Shown piece after piece: positions 34,502 to 43,083 of a DNA stretch of 64,000 nt. Position 1 is the stretch's first letter. Each line of letters begins with the position of its first letter. The notes beneath the pieces were generated by a model that had not been told where the DNA came from, made no database searches, and was given only the letters and a program-made list of their open reading frames with translations. The translations under genes and the position numbers were made by a program. Origin of the DNA: Thermus albus (GTDB lineage Bacteria; Deinococcota; Deinococci; Deinococcales; Thermaceae); contig NZ_JAKTNR010000007.1 of assembly GCF_022760855.1 (NCBI RefSeq), positions 43,437 to 107,436 of the forward strand, given 5' to 3'.

Positions 34502-35434
34502 ATGGACCGCCCCCTGCTGATCTTCTCTGGTCAGTCCAATAAGCCCTTAGCCCAAGCCATCGCTGAGGCCCTAGGCCTTCCCCTGGGCAAAAGCACCACC
34601 CAGCGCTTCGCCAACGACAACCTCTTCGTGCGCTTTGAGGAAAGCCTAAGGGAAGGGGATGTCTTCATCGTCCAGTCCCTAACCCCTCCGGTGCAGGACC
34701 ACCTCATGGAGCTTCTCATGATGATTGACGCCGCCAAGGGGGCCAGCGCCGCCCGGGTCACGGCGGTCATCCCCTACTTCTCCTATGCCCGCAGCGACAA
34801 GAAGGACGCCCCCCGCATCTCCATCGCCGCCAGGCTGGTGGCCGATCTTCTCCAGACCGCCGGGGCCGACCGGGTACTCACCATGACCCTGCACTCCCCC
34901 CAGGTGCACGGGTTCTTTAAGGTGCCCGTGGACCACCTCTCCGCCGAGCCCGTCATCGCCAACCACTTCGCCACCCGGGTGGACCTGGACAATGCCGTGG
35001 TGGTGGCCCCGGATGCCGGGGACCTAAAGCGGGCCAGCTCCCTGGCCCGGCGCCTCCGCCTCCCCTTGGCCTTCATTGACAAGGAACGGGTTTCCGACAC
35101 CGAGGTACGGGTCCGGATGCTGGTGGGGGAGGTTAGGGGGAAAACTGCCCTGATCGTGGACGACGAGATCTCCACCGCCGGAAGCCTGGTGGAGGCGGTG
35201 GAGGCCCTGTTGCAGGCAGGGGCCAAGGAGGTCTACGCCGCCGCCACCCACGGGGTCTATGTGGGGCCGGCCCTAGAGCGCATCGCCAAAAGCCCGGTGC
35301 AGGAGGTGGCGGCCACCGACACCTGCCCCCCCAAGGAAGGCCCCAAGCTCAAGACCCTTCCCGTGGCACCCCTCTTCGCCGAGGCCATCTGGCGCATCCA
35401 CCGGGGGGAGTCGGTGTCCAGCCTTTTCACCTGA
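34502..35434 (+). CDS. prs: Ribose-phosphate pyrophosphokinase (PRPP synthetase)
   Basis: 310 residues. Makes PRPP from ribose-5-phosphate and ATP. Start [21 protein letters not shown], catalytic-flap region [16 protein letters not shown], and PRPP-binding [14 protein letters not shown] are all present. ATG at 34502 is used, as the protein aligns with the family from there; a TATCTT lies 10 bases upstream (34486-34491). First gene of an operon ending with speA. Confidence 0.95.
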   Translation: MDRPLLIFSGQSNKPLAQAIAEALGLPLGKSTTQRFANDNLFVRFEESLREGDVFIVQSLTPPVQDHLMELLMMIDAAKGASAARVTAVIPYFSYARSDKKDAPRISIAARLVADLLQTAGADRVLTMTLHSPQVHGFFKVPVDHLSAEPVIANHFATRVDLDNAVVVAPDAGDLKRASSLARRLRLPLAFIDKERVSDTEVRVRMLVGEVRGKTALIVDDEISTAGSLVEAVEALLQAGAKEVYAAATHGVYVGPALERIAKSPVQEVAATDTCPPKEGPKLKTLPVAPLFAEAIWRIHRGESVSSLFT

Positions 35435-35444
35435 GGGGAGCCGC

Positions 35445-36161
35445 ATGCGGAAAGAGGCGTTTACCCTGGCAGGGCAGAGCGTGCTGGCCCATATCCCCAA
35501 ACGCCCCAGGGCCCTCCTCCTCGCCCTCCACGGGCTTCAGGGATCTAAGGAGCACATCCTTTCCCTGCTCCCGGGGTATGCGGAAAAGGGCTTTCTCCTC
35601 CTGGCCTTTGATGCCCCCCGGCACGGGGAGCGGGAAGGTCCACCCCCTTCCTCCAGAAGCCAGAGCTACGTAGAGGAGGTTTACCGGGTGGCCCTGACCT
35701 TTGCGGAAGAGGCCAGGGAGGTAGCCCAAGAAGCCCAAAGGCGTTTCTCCCTCCCCCTTTTCCTGGCGGGGGGCAGCATGGGGGCTTTCGTGGTCCACCT
35801 GCTCCTTTCCCAAGGCTTCAAGGCACAAGGAGCCTTGGCCTTCATCGGTAGCGGTTTCCCCATGAAGCTCCCCCAAGGGCAGGAGGTGGCGGACGCCAAG
35901 GTTTTGGCCCTTTACGAAACCCCCCCTGCCCTGAGGGGAGAAGCCTATGGGGGTGTACCCCTTCTTCACCTCCACGGCACCAAGGACCTGATCGTGCCCC
36001 TTTCCCGCATGGAAAAAACCGTGGAGGCCCTGAGGCCCCATTACCCCGAGGGGCGGCTCGCCCGTTTCGTGGAGGAGGGAGCTGGGCACACCATCACCCC
36101 CTTGATGGCCCGGATGGGGCTGGCCTTTTTGGAGGCGTGGCTTGATCCTGGAAGGGCTTAG
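35445..36161 (+). CDS. Alpha/beta-hydrolase (dienelactone hydrolase-like)
   Basis: 238 residues. The nucleophile elbow is GGSMGAFV (Ser), the acid is probably the Asp in HLHGTKDLIVP, and the base the His in EGAGHTIT. LLLALHGLQGSKEH gives the oxyanion loop. It looks like a small esterase or dienelactone-hydrolase type enzyme; substrate unknown. It is 10 bases after prs and its end overlaps the next gene. Confidence 0.82.
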   Translation: MRKEAFTLAGQSVLAHIPKRPRALLLALHGLQGSKEHILSLLPGYAEKGFLLLAFDAPRHGEREGPPPSSRSQSYVEEVYRVALTFAEEAREVAQEAQRRFSLPLFLAGGSMGAFVVHLLLSQGFKAQGALAFIGSGFPMKLPQGQEVADAKVLALYETPPALRGEAYGGVPLLHLHGTKDLIVPLSRMEKTVEALRPHYPEGRLARFVEEGAGHTITPLMARMGLAFLEAWLDPGRA

Positions 36162-36711
36162 GGGGTATAGGGGCTACCCCGGGGGTTTTAAGGCCTACGC
36201 CAAGGCCTTCCCCACGGTGGAGCTTTCCTGGTGGCACCGGGTGGGGGACAGGAAGACCATAAGCCGGTTAAGGGCCTTGGCCCCCGAAGGGTTTCGCTTC
36301 AGCGTCTTTGGCCACAAGCACCTCACCTTCCAACCAGGAGGGGAGGAAAGGCGGACCCTAAGGCGCTTTCTGAGGCGCTTCCGCCTCTTCGGGGAGAAGC
36401 AGGGAGCGGTGCGGCTTGTACTGCCTAAGGGACTGAAGCCTGCCCAACTGGCCCGGTGGTTAGACCTCCTAGAAGGGGTCCTGGAAGAAGTGGGGCCGGT
36501 AGCCATCGCTTTCCAGGTGGAAAAGACCTTACACCTCCTTATCAGAAGCCGGGGTTTTGCCCTGGTAAACGAGGTGGAAAGTCCCTTCCTTTACCTACTG
36601 GACCCGGAGGAAGTCCCCAAGGAAGGCGAGGGGTATGTCTATCGGAGCCCAACCCCTTCCCAAGCTGCCCCTTCCGTCCTACACTTGGGGGCGGAGGTTG
36701 AACGGGATTGA
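36142..36711 (+). CDS. DUF72 (YecE-like) protein
   Basis: 189 residues, shorter than the usual 240-280. GYPGGFKAYAKAFPTVELSWWHRVGDRKTISRL corresponds to the DUF72 start with its normal E-x-N-x-T-F-Y strand altered to VELSWWH. FRFSVFGHKHLT matches the F-x-F-x-x-K strand. Function of the family is unknown (TIM-barrel-like). TTG start inside the hydrolase gene; its stop overlaps the TTG of speA. Confidence 0.75.
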   Translation: MILEGLRGYRGYPGGFKAYAKAFPTVELSWWHRVGDRKTISRLRALAPEGFRFSVFGHKHLTFQPGGEERRTLRRFLRRFRLFGEKQGAVRLVLPKGLKPAQLARWLDLLEGVLEEVGPVAIAFQVEKTLHLLIRSRGFALVNEVESPFLYLLDPEEVPKEGEGYVYRSPTPSQAAPSVLHLGAEVERD

Positions 36712-38600
36712 AAACCGCCAGGCGCTTTTCCCCCAAAGAAGCGGAGGAGATCTACCTGGTGCCCTACTGGGGAGCGGGGTTTTTCCGGGTAGGGCGGGAC
36801 GGAGAGTTGGAGGTAACCCCCTTGGGCCCGGAAGGCCCTTCCGCCTCCCTTTTGGAAATCGTGGAAGCCCTTAGGGACGAGGGACGGCCTTTACCTTTGG
36901 TGCTTCGGTTTCCCCAGATCCTCGAGGCCCGGGTAAAGGAGCTGAACGAGGCCTTCCGGAAGGCCATGGAAAAGTATGGCTACCGAGGAGCGTACCGCGG
37001 GGTCTATCCCGTGAAGGTGAACCAGCGCCGCTTGGTGCTGGAAACCGTGGCCAAGGCGGGGAAGCCCTATCACTATGGCCTCGAGGCGGGGAGCAAGGCC
37101 GAGCTGGCCTTGATCCTGGCCCAGGACCTCTCCCCGGAAGCCCTCATCACCACCAATGGCTTCAAGGACGACGACTTCATCCGCCTGGCCCTGACCGGGA
37201 GGAAGCTTTCCCGGAACGTGGTCATCACCCTGGAGAAGTTCGCCGAGCTTCCCCGGGTGATCCGGATCTCCAAGGAACTTGGCGTACGCCCCCAGCTGGG
37301 CATCCGTTACAAACTAAAGGCCAAGGGAGCTGGGCAGTGGGAGGCCAGCGGCGGAGAAAACGCCAAGTTCGGCCTCACCACCCCGGAGATCATCCGGGCG
37401 GTGGAGATCCTGAAGGAGGAAGGGCTCCTGGAGGCCCTGGTCATGGTCCATGCCCACATTGGCAGCCAGGTGACGGATATCCGCAAGATCAAGGCGGCGG
37501 TGCGGGAGGCGGCCCAGACCTATGTGCAGCTCAGGAAGCTGGGGGCCCCTCTCCAGTACCTCAACCTGGGCGGGGGCCTGGCCGTGGACTACGACGGCTC
37601 CAAGACCAACTTCTACGCCTCCGCCAACTACACCCTCCCCGAGTATGCCGAGGACCTGGTCTACGTGACCAAGGAGGTGGTGGAGGCCCAAGGGGAGCCC
37701 CATCCCACCCTGGTCACGGAGTCGGGCCGGGCGGTCACCGCGTACCATGAGGTCCTGGTCCTCGAGGTCATTGACGTGATCACCCCCCCGGGGGAGACCC
37801 GGCCCCATCCCCCACCCCCAGAGGCCCATCCCTTGGTCAAGGAGCTTTGGGAGAGCCTGGAAACCCTTTCCCCCAAAAACTTCCGCGAGGTCTACCACGA
37901 CGCCTTCGCCGACAAGGAAACCCTGCAGACCCTTTACGACCTGGGGCTGGTCTCCCTGCAGGACCGCGCCCTGGCGGAGGAGATCTTCTACCACATCGCC
38001 CGGCGGGTGTACGCCATCGCCCAGGACCTTCCCTACGCCCCCGATGAGCTCGAGGACCTGGAAAAGCTTTTGGCCGACAAGTTGGTCTGCAACTTCTCCA
38101 TTTTCCAAAGCCTTCCCGATGCTTGGGCCATCCACCAGCTCTTCCCCATCGTCCCCCTAAGCCGCCTCCACGAGCCTCCCACCCGCCAGGCCACCCTGGT
38201 GGATATCTCCTGCGACTCCGACGGCAAGATGGACCGCTTCATTGACCTGCACGACGTGCGCCACAGCCTGCCCGTCCACCCCATCCGCCCGGGGGAGGAC
38301 TATTACCTGGGGGTCTTCCTGGTGGGCGCCTACCAGGACGTGTTGGGCAGCAACCACAACCTCTTCGGTCAGGTGGGGGAGGCCCACGTGCTGGTGGACG
38401 AGGAAGGGTTTGCCATTGAGCGCTTTGTCCCCGGGGAGACCGCGGAGAAGGTGATCGAGAAGATGGGCTTCACCGCCCGGGAGCTCTTCCTGGGCGTGGA
38501 GCGGCTGGTGCGGCAAAGCCGCCTTTCCCCCGTGGAAAAAGGGGCCTTCCTGGAACGGTACATGCGGGAGCTCCAGGGCTACACCTACCTGGAGGACTGA
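36708..38600 (+). CDS. speA: Biosynthetic arginine decarboxylase
   Basis: 630 residues. Converts arginine to agmatine with PLP; in Thermus thermophilus this is the first step to long and branched polyamines. GVYPVKVNQRR holds the PLP lysine; YGLEAGSKAEL, ITTNGFKDDDFI, HAHIGSQVTDI and LNLGGGLAVDYDG are family signatures. The C-terminal HSLPVHPIRPGEDYYLGVFLVGAYQD is complete. TTG start coupled to DUF72 (TTGA). Length normal. Confidence 0.96.
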   Translation: MKTARRFSPKEAEEIYLVPYWGAGFFRVGRDGELEVTPLGPEGPSASLLEIVEALRDEGRPLPLVLRFPQILEARVKELNEAFRKAMEKYGYRGAYRGVYPVKVNQRRLVLETVAKAGKPYHYGLEAGSKAELALILAQDLSPEALITTNGFKDDDFIRLALTGRKLSRNVVITLEKFAELPRVIRISKELGVRPQLGIRYKLKAKGAGQWEASGGENAKFGLTTPEIIRAVEILKEEGLLEALVMVHAHIGSQVTDIRKIKAAVREAAQTYVQLRKLGAPLQYLNLGGGLAVDYDGSKTNFYASANYTLPEYAEDLVYVTKEVVEAQGEPHPTLVTESGRAVTAYHEVLVLEVIDVITPPGETRPHPPPPEAHPLVKELWESLETLSPKNFREVYHDAFADKETLQTLYDLGLVSLQDRALAEEIFYHIARRVYAIAQDLPYAPDELEDLEKLLADKLVCNFSIFQSLPDAWAIHQLFPIVPLSRLHEPPTRQATLVDISCDSDGKMDRFIDLHDVRHSLPVHPIRPGEDYYLGVFLVGAYQDVLGSNHNLFGQVGEAHVLVDEEGFAIERFVPGETAEKVIEKMGFTARELFLGVERLVRQSRLSPVEKGAFLERYMRELQGYTYLED

Positions 38601-38604
38601 GGGG

Positions 38605-38625
38605 TCGTTAAGGGTTCGTTAAGGG
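38605..38625. promoter_or_regulatory. Direct repeat with 11-base period before the GGDEF gene
   Basis: TCGTTAAGGG occurs at 38605-38614 and 38616-38625. On the other strand it reads CTTAAC-N5-CTTAAC, like the direct repeats bound by PhoB/OmpR-type regulators. It is just after the speA stop and about 20 bases before the next ATG. Confidence 0.5.
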
Positions 38626-38646
38626 GGACTAGGCCATCCTGGGGTC

Positions 38647-39723
38647 ATGGCCCGGGTACGTGTCCCATATACTGGGGTTAGCTTGCACCCCACCCTCGAG
38701 CTCCTGGATCCCCTGCATCCTTTAAGGCGCAGAACGGCCCTATGGCTCTTACCCCTAGGTGCCGTTCTGGCCCTGGTGGCCTTCGCTACCTCTAGGGCCG
38801 CGGAGCTGGACCCGGTGGACCGCCTCCTCCTCCCCCTTCTGGCCCTGGGCTTCTCCCTTTTGGCCCTCATCCTCTGGCGTTGGCCGCGCACCTCCCCCTG
38901 GGTCCTGGCCACAGCCCATGCCCTGGTGGCCTCCTACCTCCTGGCCACCCTGGCCTACCAACTCCTTATCAGCCCCAACCCCATGGGCCTATCCCCCGCC
39001 GCTTACTGGGTGCCCTTTGTGTACTTCAGCAGCTTTCTCTTTTTTCAGACGCAGCAGGCGGTGCGCCTGGCCCTCCTCTACCTGCTCACCCTCTTTCTGC
39101 TTTCCCTCTTGGGAAGCGTTCGCGGCCATTTCCATGCGGAGCACCTCAACGCCCTGGCCCAGTTCTTCGGGGCCAACCTGGCCTATGTGGGCCTTCTCTA
39201 CATGCTGGTGCGGGTTAAGGAAGGGTACCTGGAGGCCCAGCTGGAAGCCTATACCGACCCCCTAACTGGGCTTAGGAACCGGCGTTATCTGGATCTGGTG
39301 CTTGAGCGGGAGCTCTTCCGCGTCCAGCGGTATAACCGACCCCTTTCCCTTATGATTTTGGACCTGGACAACTTCAAGAGGGTGAACGATACCCACGGCC
39401 ACCCCGTGGGGGACCGGGTGCTCAAAACCCTAGCCCGCTGCCTGGAAGAACACCTCCGGAAAAGCGACCGGGCCGTGCGCCTGGGCGGGGAGGAGTTCGC
39501 CATCCTCCTCGCGGAAACCCCCCTGGCCCAGGCGGTGCGCCTGGCCGGACGCCTGCGCCAGGCGGTGGCAGCCCTAAGGGTCCCCCCCGTGGCAGGGATG
39601 ACCATCAGCATCGGGGTAGCCGAGGCCCGCCCTGATGACTCCCCCCTTTCCCTCCTGAAACGGGCCGACGAAGCCCTTTACCAAGCCAAACGCCGGGGGA
39701 AAAACCGGGTGGGGGTGGGCTAG
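38647..39723 (+). CDS. Membrane diguanylate cyclase (GGDEF domain)
   Basis: 358 residues. Residues 30-190 form about five or six membrane helices (for example LWLLPLGAVLALVAFATS). Residues about 195-355 are a GGDEF domain: DPLTGLRNRRYLD, LDLDNFKRVNDTHGHPVGD, and the active motif GGEEF. RKSD five residues before it fits the inhibitory I-site RxxD. It makes cyclic-di-GMP; no input domain other than the membrane part is seen. A TATACT at 38668-38673 would favour the TTG at 38683 as a leaderless start instead of the ATG at 38647. Confidence 0.88.
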   Translation: MARVRVPYTGVSLHPTLELLDPLHPLRRRTALWLLPLGAVLALVAFATSRAAELDPVDRLLLPLLALGFSLLALILWRWPRTSPWVLATAHALVASYLLATLAYQLLISPNPMGLSPAAYWVPFVYFSSFLFFQTQQAVRLALLYLLTLFLLSLLGSVRGHFHAEHLNALAQFFGANLAYVGLLYMLVRVKEGYLEAQLEAYTDPLTGLRNRRYLDLVLERELFRVQRYNRPLSLMILDLDNFKRVNDTHGHPVGDRVLKTLARCLEEHLRKSDRAVRLGGEEFAILLAETPLAQAVRLAGRLRQAVAALRVPPVAGMTISIGVAEARPDDSPLSLLKRADEALYQAKRRGKNRVGVG

Positions 39724-39737
39724 TCCTTTTGCGGGGC

Positions 39738-39765
39738 CCCCACCCTGGCCCATGCCAGGGTGGGG
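39738..39765. terminator. Gene-end hairpin, family member 3
   Basis: CCCCACCCTGGC-CCAT-GCCAGGGTGGGG, preceded by GGGGC and followed by TGGTATCC. First of two in tandem between the GGDEF gene and metK. Confidence 0.75.
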
Positions 39766-39778
39766 TGGTATCCGGGGC

Positions 39779-39805
39779 CCCCAGTCTGACGAAGTCAGAC
39801 TGGGG
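39779..39805. terminator. Gene-end hairpin, family member 4
   Basis: CCCCAGTCTGAC-GAA-GTCAGACTGGGG, preceded by GGGGC and followed by TGGTATTA. The inner stem differs from member 3 but the outer bases and flanks are the same. The metK stop codon is in the TTA. Confidence 0.75.
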
Positions 39806-39810
39806 TGGTA

Positions 39811-40998
39811 TTAAAGGCCCGCTTCCCGCCTCAAGGCCTCCACCCGGTCGGTTTCCTCCCACGGGAAGCCCATGCGGCCAAAGTGGCCGTAGGCGCTGGT
39901 GGGGGTGTAGATGGGCCTCAGGAGGTCCAGCTCCTCAATGATGGCCAAGGGTCTGGGGTCAAAGACCCGCTTCACGATCTCGGCCAGCTTCTCGTCAGGC
40001 AGGATCCCGGTGCCGAAGGTTTCCACCCGCAAGGATACGGGCCGGGCTTTGCCGATGGCGTAGGCCAGCTCCACCATGGCCCGCCGGGCCAGGCCTGCCG
40101 CCACCAGGTTCTTGGCCATGTAGCGGGCGTAGTAGCTGGCGGAGCGGTCCACCTTGGTGGGGTCCTTCCCGCTAAAGGCCCCACCCCCATGGGGCACCGC
40201 TCCCCCGTAGGTGTCCACGATGATCTTGCGCCCGGTAAGCCCGGTATCCGCATGGGGCCCACCCAGGATGAAGCGCCCCGAAGGATTGATAAGGTACTCC
40301 GTCTCCCCTTCCTTAAGGTACTCAGGAGGGATGGCCTGGCGTACCACTTCCCGGATCAGGTCCTCCCGGAGCTGGTCCGGCTCCACCTCGGGGGAATGCT
40401 GGGCGGAAACCACCACCGTCTTCACGTAAAGGGGCCTATCCCCCTCGTAGACCACGGTGACCTGGGCTTTGCCGTCGGGGCGCAGGTAGGGAAGAAGCCC
40501 CGTCTTGCGCACCTCCGCCAGGCGCATGGTGAGGCGGTGGGCCAGGGTGATGGGTAGGGGCATGAGCTCTGGGGTTTCGTCGGTGGCGTAGCCGAACATG
40601 AGGCCCTGATCCCCCGCCCCCACCCGGTCCAGGGGGTCGGTGGATTTCAGCACCCGCCATTCATAGGAAAGGTTTACCCCACCGGCAATGTCCGGGGACT
40701 GTTCGTCAATGGCGGTGAGAACCGCACAGGTGTCGGCATCAAAGCCGTACTTGGCCCGGGTGTATCCCACTTCCCGAACCGTCTTGCGCACCAGGCCGGG
40801 AATATCCACATACCCTTCGGTGGTGATCTCCCCCGCCACGAACACCAGCCCCGTGGTAACCAAGGTTTCCGCCGCCACCCGGGCCTTTTTATCCTGGGCG
40901 ATCAAGGCATCCAAAATGGCGTCGGAGATCCGGTCCGCCAGCTTATCCGGGTGCCCTTCCGTGACCGACTCGGACGTGACCAGCCTCAACTTGCGCAC
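39811..40998 (-). CDS. metK: S-adenosylmethionine synthetase
   Basis: 395 residues. Makes SAM from methionine and [62 protein letters not shown] are the classic motifs. GTG at 40998 is given; the TTG at 40989 is a strong alternative because GGGAGGTG lies 6 bases before it and the conserved part starts there. It is followed by two tandem hairpins, and its upstream side borders the tnpB element. Confidence 0.96.
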   Translation of the reverse strand: MRKLRLVTSESVTEGHPDKLADRISDAILDALIAQDKKARVAAETLVTTGLVFVAGEITTEGYVDIPGLVRKTVREVGYTRAKYGFDADTCAVLTAIDEQSPDIAGGVNLSYEWRVLKSTDPLDRVGAGDQGLMFGYATDETPELMPLPITLAHRLTMRLAEVRKTGLLPYLRPDGKAQVTVVYEGDRPLYVKTVVVSAQHSPEVEPDQLREDLIREVVRQAIPPEYLKEGETEYLINPSGRFILGGPHADTGLTGRKIIVDTYGGAVPHGGGAFSGKDPTKVDRSASYYARYMAKNLVAAGLARRAMVELAYAIGKARPVSLRVETFGTGILPDEKLAEIVKRVFDPRPLAIIEELDLLRPIYTPTSAYGHFGRMGFPWEETDRVEALRREAGL

Positions 40999-41029
40999 CT
41001 CCCTCGCCCCCCACCGGGGCAACCCTGAT

Positions 41030-41035
41030 AGTATA
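41030..41035 (-). promoter_or_regulatory. -10 box of metK
   Basis: TATACT on the reverse strand with a leader of about 25-30 bases and a ribosome site. A CTGGAC 15-16 bases upstream is a poor -35. Confidence 0.45.
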
Positions 41036-41055
41036 GCACCCCCCTTTTCCCGTCC

Positions 41056-41230
41056 AGGGTATGATGGCGGCTTGTAAACCACCCCACGCCTAAAGGCGGG
41101 GGCTTTCCGAGGAGAGACGATGCGGAGAAGATACCCTCAGAATCCGGGCCGGTTTACAACGGCCCATGCCCGTCGAGCCTGCTCTTCGGGCAATGTTGGT
41201 GGCAGCTACCCAGTCGGCGTTATGCTGGAA
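41056..41230 (-). ncRNA. Candidate omega RNA (reRNA) of TnpB, approximate ends
   Basis: TnpB proteins use an RNA from the 3' end of their own gene and the right end of the element, whose last 16 or so bases come from the flank and act as guide. By that rule the scaffold would cover the last codons and the hairpin at 41083-41103, and the guide would be about 41071 down to 41056 (GCCGCCATCATACCCT). The boundaries are inferred, not seen. Confidence 0.35.
41060..41065 (+). promoter_or_regulatory. Orphaned -10 box, probably the original murI promoter
   Basis: TATGAT forward, followed by GGCGGC and then the end of the tnpB element. Joined on paper to the ATG at 42310 it gives TATGAT, 6 bases, ATG. 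Confidence 0.5.
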
Positions 41231-42226
41231 GCCACACCCCGTGCAGCGGAAGAGGGCCTGGCTCCGGCGGTTCTCCCTGGCGGTGTGGCCGCAGCGGGGG
41301 CACTCCTGGCTAGTGTGCCTCGGGTCCACCGCCACCACCCGCACCCCCCTCAGGGCCGCCTTGTACTCCAGCAGCGAGCGGAAGCGGGCGTAGGGCCAGA
41401 GGTTGTGCAAATACCGGGCCTCCTTGCCGCGCTGGGCGGTGCGACTTCTGAGCCCCGTCAAGTCCTCAATGGCCAGCGTATCGCCGGGTTCGAGGCTGTC
41501 CACAATCCGCTTTGCCAAGGTGTGCAGGGTGTGGTCCACGAAGCGCCGCTCTCTGCCGCAAAGCCGTTCCCAAAGGGCGCTCAGCCCCTTGGTGCGTTCG
41601 GTGTCGAGCCTGCTCCGTACCTCGGCGCGCTTGTTGCGGAGGTGGATGCGCCGGGACTTCACACCTCCGCCCGAGACCTGGATGCCGCTGGACAGGGTAG
41701 CCATGTAGCGCTGCCCCATATCCAAACCCACCACTTTACCGCCTGTGGGCGGGGTGGGGACTTCCACCCTGATACTCAGGTTGATGTACCACTTGCCCTT
41801 CGGCCCCCTGGTGAGCACCCCGCCCTGGACGCCCCTCGCCTTCGCCAGCATCCCCCGCTGGTAGTCCCCGAGCTTCATCGGAACGATGAGCCGCCCCGCC
41901 GTGGTGGTCAAGGACACCGATTCACCCCGCAGAGACAGGGTGCGCTGGTCAAAGGTGCAGGAAGTGGGTTGGTAGAACTTCGCCCGGTTGCCCTTCTTGC
42001 GACCCACGCGGGCAATCGCCTGCACCGCGAGGTTGGCGCTCAGGCCCATCGAACGGAGGTCGCGGTAGACCAGGCGGTGCAGCTTGAACCGCCGGAACTC
42101 CCCACGCTCCCTGGCAACCCGCAAAGCATGGTTGCAGGCTTCCGCAAAGAGGCGCACCGTGGCCTCCAGCGCCGCCGCCTGTTCGAGGGTGGGCTTGAGG
42201 GTGCAGCGGAGCGTGAGGGTCTGCAT
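41090..42226 (-). CDS. tnpB: TnpB, RNA-guided nuclease of an IS200/IS605 element
   Basis: 378 residues. The RuvC-like residues look intact: Asp in [12 protein letters not shown], Glu in LAIEDLTGL, Asp in [12 protein letters not shown] zinc ribbon lies between (CPRCGHT ... CTGCGF). The N-terminus [20 protein letters not shown] is the helix-turn-helix/OrfB start. TnpB cuts DNA at sites matching its RNA guide next to a short motif, which keeps the element from being lost after excision. The ATG at 42226 fits TATGCT 6 bases upstream; the longer frame from 42247 starts before that box. Confidence 0.92.
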   Translation of the reverse strand: MQTLTLRCTLKPTLEQAAALEATVRLFAEACNHALRVARERGEFRRFKLHRLVYRDLRSMGLSANLAVQAIARVGRKKGNRAKFYQPTSCTFDQRTLSLRGESVSLTTTAGRLIVPMKLGDYQRGMLAKARGVQGGVLTRGPKGKWYINLSIRVEVPTPPTGGKVVGLDMGQRYMATLSSGIQVSGGGVKSRRIHLRNKRAEVRSRLDTERTKGLSALWERLCGRERRFVDHTLHTLAKRIVDSLEPGDTLAIEDLTGLRSRTAQRGKEARYLHNLWPYARFRSLLEYKAALRGVRVVAVDPRHTSQECPRCGHTARENRRSQALFRCTGCGFQHNADWVAATNIARRAGSTGMGRCKPARILRVSSPHRLSSESPRL

Positions 42227-42232
42227 AGACGC

Positions 42233-42238
42233 AGCATA
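42233..42238 (-). promoter_or_regulatory. -10 box of tnpB
   Basis: TATGCT on the reverse strand, then 6 bases to the ATG at 42226. Confidence 0.45.
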
Positions 42239-42309
42239 ACACTTCATGCGAAAGGAGGAGCGGCGCTCCCCATGCCTGAGGGCAGGGGTATCCGCGCCGC
42301 GAGCTACGG

Positions 42310-43083
42310 ATGAAGGACCCTAGGCGGCCCATCGGCGTCTTTGACTCGGGGGTGGGGGGCCTTACGGTGCTTTCCGCTTTGCGCCGGGCCTTGCCCCAGG
42401 AGGATTTCCTGTACTTTGGGGACACCGCCCGGGTGCCCTACGGCAGCAAACCCCTTTCCATGGTGCGGCGCTTCGCCTGGGAGATCTCCGGGTTTTTGCT
42501 CCGCCAAGGGGTGAAGGCCATCGTGGTGGCCTGCAACACGGCGAGCTCCGCTGCCCTGCCGGACTTGGCCGAGGACCTTTCCGTACCCGTCTTTGGGGTT
42601 CTGGAACCCGTGGCCAAAGCCGCCCAAGGCCGCGGCAAGGTGGGCCTCATCGGCACCCAGGCCACGGTGGAAAGCCGGGCCTACGAGCGGTACGTGGAGG
42701 TTTCCTGGGCCAAGGCCTGCCCCCTCTTCGTGCCCCTGGTGGAGGAAGGACTTTGGGACGACCCCGTGGCCCTTTTGATAGCCCAGCACTACCTGGAGGA
42801 GGCCCCCCAGGACCTCGAGGCCCTGATCCTGGGCTGCACCCACTACCCCTTCCTGAAGGGCACCCTGGCCAAGGTCCTGCCGGGGGTGAAGCTCATAGAC
42901 TCCGCCGAGGCCACGGCGGAAGAGGTGGCCAAGGCCTTAAGAGGGCAAGGGCTTTTGAACCCCATGGGCCAAGGCCGGGTGGTGCACCTGGTCACCGGGG
43001 ACCCGGAAAGCTACCGCAACCTAGCGGAGCGCCTGGGGGTCAAGGTGGAGGAGCTAAAGCGGGTCAGCCTGGAGGAGCTCTGA
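42310..43083 (+). CDS. murI: Glutamate racemase
   Basis: 257 residues. Makes D-glutamate for peptidoglycan in the cytoplasm. The two catalytic cysteines are in VACNTASS and LGCTHYP; IGVFDSGVGGLTVL and YFGDTARVPYG are standard. The element upstream ends right at the ATG, and no ribosome site or good -10 box is visible in the adjoining element DNA. First gene of murI-LOG-rdgB-RMD1-like. Confidence 0.95.
   Translation: MKDPRRPIGVFDSGVGGLTVLSALRRALPQEDFLYFGDTARVPYGSKPLSMVRRFAWEISGFLLRQGVKAIVVACNTASSAALPDLAEDLSVPVFGVLEPVAKAAQGRGKVGLIGTQATVESRAYERYVEVSWAKACPLFVPLVEEGLWDDPVALLIAQHYLEEAPQDLEALILGCTHYPFLKGTLAKVLPGVKLIDSAEATAEEVAKALRGQGLLNPMGQGRVVHLVTGDPESYRNLAERLGVKVEELKRVSLEEL

Larger units (their letters stand above)
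41072..42309 (-). mobile_element. IS200/IS605-type element carrying only tnpB
   Basis: About 1.24 kb, reverse strand. Right end: CCCCCGCC-TTTA-GGCGTGGGG hairpin just behind the tnpB stop, then TGGTTTACAA. Left end: CCCCTGCC-CTCA-GGCATGGGG hairpin at about 42275-42294. Both hairpins have the same bulged T, as ends of this family often do. There are no inverted repeats or target duplications, as expected. The proposed left target is TTCAT (reverse strand), which is the murI ATGAA. No tnpA is present, so movement would need a TnpA in trans. Confidence 0.7.
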
